From positions 868,001 to 932,000 of the forward strand of contig NZ_CP133720.1 of NCBI RefSeq assembly GCF_031326225.1: a stretch of DNA of 64,000 nucleotides, written 5' to 3'. This document shows positions 59,794 through 64,000 of this stretch, one piece after another (the stretch's first letter is position 1; every line of letters begins with the position of its first letter). The position numbers and the translations under genes were made by a program. This stretch comes from Undibacterium cyanobacteriorum (lineage in GTDB: Bacteria > Pseudomonadota > Gammaproteobacteria > Burkholderiales > Burkholderiaceae_D). The notes below the pieces were generated by a model. The model saw only the letters and a program-made list of their open reading frames with translations, was not told the origin of the DNA and did no database searches.

Positions 59794-60855
59794 TCAAAAG
59801 AGTACAACCATGGTACCAACTGGAAAACTGTCAAAATACCTAGCCATGTCGGCAGGATGCAGCACCACACAGCCCCAGGACATTAAGCGTGATCCGGTGT
59901 TGCTCCACTCGAAAGCCCATGCGTGCAGGCCAATACCGCCACCGAGATTGGTTTGTTGTAAGGTCTCGCCCCTTTGTAGCCACACCTTCTTGATGCTCGC
60001 CGCTTGGCTGTCACTAATCCAGCCAGCCTTAAGGCCACGTTCCGCATCATAAGCATTGGGATAATTCAGCTTCATCCAGTAACCACCGAAGTAAGCGGCA
60101 GCAGGCCCTGAAAATGTGCCGTGATGTTTGTTGGTGGTGAAATACATACCCTTCGGTGTCTTGTTATCACCGCGAAATTGTTTGGCACCTTTCGCTTGTC
60201 CAATACCGATCTCTAGATCTTGCACTTTGTCGTGATTGACCATACGCATGCGATAAGCGTTGGTGTCCACCAAGATCAGTGTAGGTTCTTGTAATGGATT
60301 GAAAAGTTGGCGATGGTACGTGAAAAAGCTCGCCGTCGCCTCAGGAGTGAGGGGAACGATGACGGGATACTCTTGCGATAGGGTGAAGCGTATCGATTCG
60401 TTCAATTGATCGCCCAGCAGCGTTCCCATCTTGACGCGGTCACCGAGCTTCAAGTACCCAGATTCTGTAAGTTCATAATTCGAAAAGATCGTTTTGCGGT
60501 CGGCGTTTTCAAAGTAGACATGGCGAAGGCTGATTTGATATCCCTCGCGACGATCCGCCATTTTGATTTTTCTCAGTGCGATCACTTGACCATCGGCCAC
60601 TGCATAGACTTTGTTGGGGTGTTCTCGATCAACGGCAGGTACCGAGAACTGTGTTGCGATTGGTTGGGACTTGTCGAGGTATTGATCGAAGATATTGGTT
60701 GATGAAGCGGGTACCCTTGTTGCGCTACTAACTTGTTGGGGCGCGGCATTGGCCGTGCTCAACTCAAGCGTTATGATGAGAGCAAATACCTGCAGCATGA
60801 TTTGGTGGTATGTTTTGTCGCCGAGGCGAGTGCACGTCAATGAGCCTCCAAGCAT
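59794..60855 (-). CDS. L,D-transpeptidase (YkuD) family protein with M23-like N-domain
   Basis: A 353-residue exported protein. Residues 75-160 (YAVADGQVIALRKIK to LGDRVKMGTLLG) resemble a degenerate LytM/M23 fold lacking the zinc ligands. The YkuD domain from about 190 to the end holds H311 (GGIGLHAWAF) and the nucleophile C330 in S-W-G-C (canonical S-H-G-C), so the catalytic Cys is present but the preceding His is Trp. It may cross-link peptidoglycan by 3-3 bonds or attach proteins. AGGAG lies 11 bases before the chosen ATG; an internal ATG at 60798 would give a shorter signal peptide. Confidence 0.82.
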   Translation of the reverse strand: MLGGSLTCTRLGDKTYHQIMLQVFALIITLELSTANAAPQQVSSATRVPASSTNIFDQYLDKSQPIATQFSVPAVDREHPNKVYAVADGQVIALRKIKMADRREGYQISLRHVYFENADRKTIFSNYELTESGYLKLGDRVKMGTLLGDQLNESIRFTLSQEYPVIVPLTPEATASFFTYHRQLFNPLQEPTLILVDTNAYRMRMVNHDKVQDLEIGIGQAKGAKQFRGDNKTPKGMYFTTNKHHGTFSGPAAAYFGGYWMKLNYPNAYDAERGLKAGWISDSQAASIKKVWLQRGETLQQTNLGGGIGLHAWAFEWSNTGSRLMSWGCVVLHPADMARYFDSFPVGTMVVLF

Positions 60856-61052
60856 CTTTTCTTTTTCTCCTCTTATTTCTCGGTCCTCAACTTGCTTGAT
60901 TGATGTTGGCAGTTAATTTTGTTAGAGTCGAGCGCTGCCCGCTAGGGTAGCACATTAGATATTCCTTGCCGTCTGAAAAAGGCGAACAAAAAAGAGCAAG
61001 CTTGCATAAAGACCCGCAGCATAATGTTTGATACAGTCAGAGAGAGATTACT

Positions 61053-62246
61053 TTGCAAAAGTCACCCCACAAGCGATTGGATTTCGTTGATGGTCTGCGC
61101 GCCATTTGCGCCCTATGGGTTATGTTAGGACACGCTCATTTATTTGCCTATGGTTGGCAATCGCATCAATCCTTGTTGACCAAGCCCCTTGATATTTTGT
61201 TGTATCTTGAATTGGCAGTCGTGGTCTTTCTGGTGATTTCTGGCTTTTCTCTGGCGCTGCCTATTGTTCACAATGCTAATCGACTCAATGTTTCCGTTAG
61301 CGCTTTCTTTGTGGGCCGTGCACGTCGTATTTTACCGCCGTATTACGCCATTCTCAGTTTGATCATGTTTGTCAATTTCTTCGTGCCGGTGGCAGCTTGG
61401 GGGCGCCATTCAGCGGGTCTTAGTGCGGATATTCCATGGCAGGTTTGGCTGACGAATTACACTCTCATGCAGGACTTCTTTCCCCAGTATTCGACTGTGA
61501 ATGGACCATTCTGGAGTATTGCGATTGAGTGGCACATTTATTTTCTCTTGCCTTTACTGGCGCTTATTTTGGCCCGTCTTGGTGGACTTTTGTTTTTGCC
61601 TGTTGCGCTGGCATTAGCTGCGGCGATAGAGTGGTTTGCTATGCATCCACCTCAATTCGTGCAAAGCCTGAATATGGCGATTTTGCATCCTAGCTATTTC
61701 GTCTTTCTGTTTGTGATGGGAATATTCGCCGCGTGGATGGCATTCGGCTATCGCAAATCATTCGGTTGGCCAGAAAAACTCGGTATGCTGGTATTCACGG
61801 CGGGAGTCGGCGGTTTTTTGTTGACGCAATTACTGCAATACCCAATCAATGATTTCACGTCAGCGATGAAATTTGCGGATCACAGCCGAACCATCAACCT
61901 TGCGTTTGCGCCGCTCGCAGCGATTCTCTTGTTGTGGTTAGTGCGTGGAGAGTCTCGCGTAAAGCGCTTCTGTGTGTCTGCATTCGAGTCGAAGAAGCTC
62001 GTGCGTATCGGGCACTTTTCTTATTCGCTGTACTTGGTGCATATTCCGATTTTGGCGATAGTGAATCATCTCATCGAAAATCTTCGTCTATCAAGTAATC
62101 TCACCCACTTGCATTTTGCATTGTTGGTAGTGATTGGTGGAGGGATCTCTTTAAGTTTTGCTTATTACTTCAGCCGCATGTTTGAGACCATGAAATGGCT
62201 GGAGCTGATCAAAGCAGCTTCTCGCCGCTTAAAAAAAGCGGCGTAA
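61053..62246 (+). CDS. Acyltransferase 3 family membrane protein (OafA/YrhL-like)
   Basis: A 397-residue inner membrane acyltransferase with about ten helices. The family N-terminus RLDFVDGLRAICALWVMLGHAH contains the catalytic His, and RARRILPPYYAI and GPFWSIAIEWHIYFLLPLL are conserved motifs. It probably acetylates a surface sugar. The start is TTG at 61053 after AGAGAG; there is no SGNH domain fused. Convergent with the SMC-like gene. Confidence 0.9.
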   Translation: MQKSPHKRLDFVDGLRAICALWVMLGHAHLFAYGWQSHQSLLTKPLDILLYLELAVVVFLVISGFSLALPIVHNANRLNVSVSAFFVGRARRILPPYYAILSLIMFVNFFVPVAAWGRHSAGLSADIPWQVWLTNYTLMQDFFPQYSTVNGPFWSIAIEWHIYFLLPLLALILARLGGLLFLPVALALAAAIEWFAMHPPQFVQSLNMAILHPSYFVFLFVMGIFAAWMAFGYRKSFGWPEKLGMLVFTAGVGGFLLTQLLQYPINDFTSAMKFADHSRTINLAFAPLAAILLLWLVRGESRVKRFCVSAFESKKLVRIGHFSYSLYLVHIPILAIVNHLIENLRLSSNLTHLHFALLVVIGGGISLSFAYYFSRMFETMKWLELIKAASRRLKKAA

Positions 62247-62310
62247 GCGCGGCTGGTTTGCTCTCGTGCAGTTTAAGATGAGCTGAGTCTGGTTGACTCA
62301 GACCATCTTA
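62223..62310. other. Stem-loops between convergent genes
   Basis: CGCCGCTT (62223-62230) and AAGCGGCG (62236-62243) form a perfect hairpin at the end of the acyltransferase gene. A second dyad pairs TAAGATG (62274-62280) with CATCTTA (62304-62310) and inside it TGAGTC with GACTCA. T-runs are absent, so terminator function is possible but not proven. Confidence 0.45.
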
Positions 62311-64000
62311 ATGACGTGCATCCTTATTTTTTTCAGCGCGACGTTGCAAGACAAAAATCGGCTGTGCCCATTCTGTGTCTTTCTTTTTCTTGCTGGTGAT
62401 TAGTGTCAACTCGGATGGATCGTAGACGTCGGTGTTGTGGGTTAACGGTGTCGTCATCAGGTATTGCGCGTCGGTGTTCTTCAAGAACTCACCGACCAAC
62501 TGGATATTGCGAATATCTAAGTGAGCAAATGGTTCGTCGATAAAGACGAAGCCGCCAGTGCCATCTTCTGATTTCAAGAGACCGATCAGTAGGATCAACG
62601 ATTTCATAACCTGTTGACCACCCGATGCTTCACCGTCATTCATACCAATCGGGCCTTTACCATCGAACTTAAAGCGCACATGCAATCCTGCTTGCGCCAA
62701 TAAGATATCGTCGTTCTCCAACTTCACCGGATCTGTATGCACTTCAATTCCAGCGAGTTCACCGAGTTGTTTGATGTTCTTGCTATAGGTCTTGATCGTG
62801 TAACGCAAGCGATCCATATAAGCCGCCCGTGCATTCACCGTCGCTTCGATAGCGCGGTTATTTTGATAGCGTCGTTCATCCGTTTCGGCTTGGCGATTTT
62901 GCAGCAGATTGTTTAAGCGCGTGTACTGATCGACCACGGTGGAGTCGGTTTCCCAATCGTCGCGGGCAAGATTATTGGTCAAGCTACGCAATCGCAATTC
63001 GATCTGATGTACGTTCTCGTGCTCTGCCACCAATTCTTTGCGATGCGATGGACGTTTCCAATTGAGTGGCAAGGTATGCCAGGTCTCACGCATTTTGCGC
63101 AGCGTTTCGAATTGTTGTTTGCGTTCTTCCGCATGACGTTTTTCAGCGCTACGCAATTGCGCTTCGTTGTCCGCAATAGCAGCTTTGGCTTGCTCCCATT
63201 TCAGATGCGCTACGGTCCGTTGTTCGGTGGCCGCTTTCAACAATGGAGAAATTTCACCGAGGCGCGTACCGACTTCAATGCGTTGCTGTTTCAATGGTTC
63301 AGTGTTGCGCGCCGCTTCTTCGAACTCGGCATGACGTGCACTCAATTCTTTGGCAGCATCGACGCCCGCTAAGCGCGCTTTGAATGAGGAAATTTCTCCG
63401 GCGAGTTTGGAGATCTTGATCGTCAATTGATCTTCTTGTGACTGCAGACGTGGCAGCGCTTTTTGCAAGGCCTCCAAACGCTGCGTACGCCCCGCATTGC
63501 CGAAACGATAGCGTGACACCTCAACGAATAAGGAGCGGCCACCACGACGTTCGAAATGATAGGCGTCTGGTGTGATCCATTCTTGCGTCTTGGATAAACG
63601 CATGCCTTCATCGATGCTATCGACCGTTTCGATGCGTTCCAATTGTTCGATCAACCATGCTGGCGCTTTGGCATTGAAACTCACAACCGACAGTAAGCTG
63701 GAGTCTTTAACGCTAGGTGCATTGATGCGATCGGGAACGATGAAGTGGCTGTAACGGAGTTTTTCACCGATACGATACGCCGCCGATGCGTCGCTAGGAT
63801 TGTCGAGCAAGATCACGGAAGTGTAGCCGCGCAAGACGCCTTCCACCGCGCCTTGCCATTTGGCGTCGGTGACTTCAACGATCTCAGGCAACATGCTGTG
63901 TGGAATGTTGGCGTCATTCAAAGCGCGGCGCATTTGGCGCACGTTTTCAGGATCGGGCAGAGTCGCTTTTCCTTGCAAGGCCGAAATGGTTTCCATGTCG
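62308..64000 (-). CDS. SMC-like ATPase (C-terminal part)
   Basis: The last 560 or more residues of a large ATPase; the frame stays open to the right edge, so the N-terminal Walker A half is missing. Residues about 15-160 of the visible part look like a globular hinge (EIVEVTDAKWQGAVEGVLRG, then YRIGEKLRYSHFIVPDR), followed by about 250 residues of coiled coil (LPRLQSQEDQLTIKISKLAGEI onward) and the head: signature GEASGGQQVMKSL and Walker B FVFIDEPFAHLD. The order hinge-coil-head is that of SMC, MukB, MksB and JetC. The hinge with a conserved Trp before the GAVE...VL block is reminiscent of MksB/JetC. Its operon partners lie outside the window. Confidence 0.82.
   Translation of the reverse strand, partial: DMETISALQGKATLPDPENVRQMRRALNDANIPHSMLPEIVEVTDAKWQGAVEGVLRGYTSVILLDNPSDASAAYRIGEKLRYSHFIVPDRINAPSVKDSSLLSVVSFNAKAPAWLIEQLERIETVDSIDEGMRLSKTQEWITPDAYHFERRGGRSLFVEVSRYRFGNAGRTQRLEALQKALPRLQSQEDQLTIKISKLAGEISSFKARLAGVDAAKELSARHAEFEEAARNTEPLKQQRIEVGTRLGEISPLLKAATEQRTVAHLKWEQAKAAIADNEAQLRSAEKRHAEERKQQFETLRKMRETWHTLPLNWKRPSHRKELVAEHENVHQIELRLRSLTNNLARDDWETDSTVVDQYTRLNNLLQNRQAETDERRYQNNRAIEATVNARAAYMDRLRYTIKTYSKNIKQLGELAGIEVHTDPVKLENDDILLAQAGLHVRFKFDGKGPIGMNDGEASGGQQVMKSLILLIGLLKSEDGTGGFVFIDEPFAHLDIRNIQLVGEFLKNTDAQYLMTTPLTHNTDVYDPSELTLITSKKKKDTEWAQPIFVLQRRAEKNKDARH

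Noticed and set aside
1..64000. CRISPR arrays, tRNA or rRNA genes, insertion sequences, prophage
   Set aside because: I looked for regularly spaced repeats, cloverleaf-like segments, transposase and integrase motifs and saw none; a dedicated search could still find a small RNA.

Overview
The window is about 64 kb of a chromosome from a Gram-negative betaproteobacterium, most likely Burkholderiales of the Oxalobacteraceae/Undibacterium type. This is inferred from gene order (rpoC end; birA-coaX-SPOR protein; argJ-DUF815-mutT), the TonB receptors and Tat/Sec exported enzymes, and moderate GC; it is not a database result. Coding is dense with short spacers. I see no tRNA, rRNA, CRISPR array, integrase, transposase or prophage. 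The window begins inside rpoC and ends inside an SMC-like ATPase gene on the minus strand.

Left part (1-20.4 kb): rpoC 3' end with tandem terminators; birA, coaX and a SPOR-domain membrane protein; hutG/hutF (last steps of the five-step histidine degradation route); an exported DUF885 protein; a Tat-exported DUF882 protein; a phytanoyl-CoA dioxygenase-like protein; a soluble TPR-GAF-PAS histidine kinase; lysA divergent from an Lrp/AsnC regulator; an MBOAT/AlgX-like polysaccharide O-acetylation pair; and a POT-type transporter.

Middle part (20.4-34 kb): a MacAB-like efflux cassette (adaptor, ATPase, two permeases) followed by its own NtrC-type response regulator and histidine kinase. A very good sigma-54 promoter and an upstream inverted repeat precede the adaptor, so the circuit looks self-contained. 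Then come a cobalamin adenosyltransferase, a DUF5946-like protein, a VOC protein, argJ, a DUF815 ATPase, a Nudix hydrolase and a stand-alone PilJ-domain protein.

Right part (34-64 kb): a 1002-residue Oar-like TonB receptor; an AsmA protein; an operon of M1 peptidase, DUF6702 protein and TonB receptor; a MetA-type outer membrane protein behind a possible attenuator; a 924-residue membrane-anchored coiled-coil protein built from about 39-49 consecutive 14-residue units; cdd; a BlaI/M56 (BlaR1-like) regulatory operon; a DMT exporter; a secreted M28 peptidase with two PPC domains; a DcsG-like ATP-grasp protein; DUF1697; DUF3667; an L,D-transpeptidase; an acyltransferase; and the SMC-like gene.

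The most notable observations are (1) the 14-residue-repeat coiled-coil protein, (2) two adjacent BlaI-type operators over the blaI promoter plus a third copy 120 bp upstream of the distant Oar-like receptor, suggesting a BlaI/M56 regulon without a beta-lactamase, and (3) the sigma-54 controlled efflux cassette.
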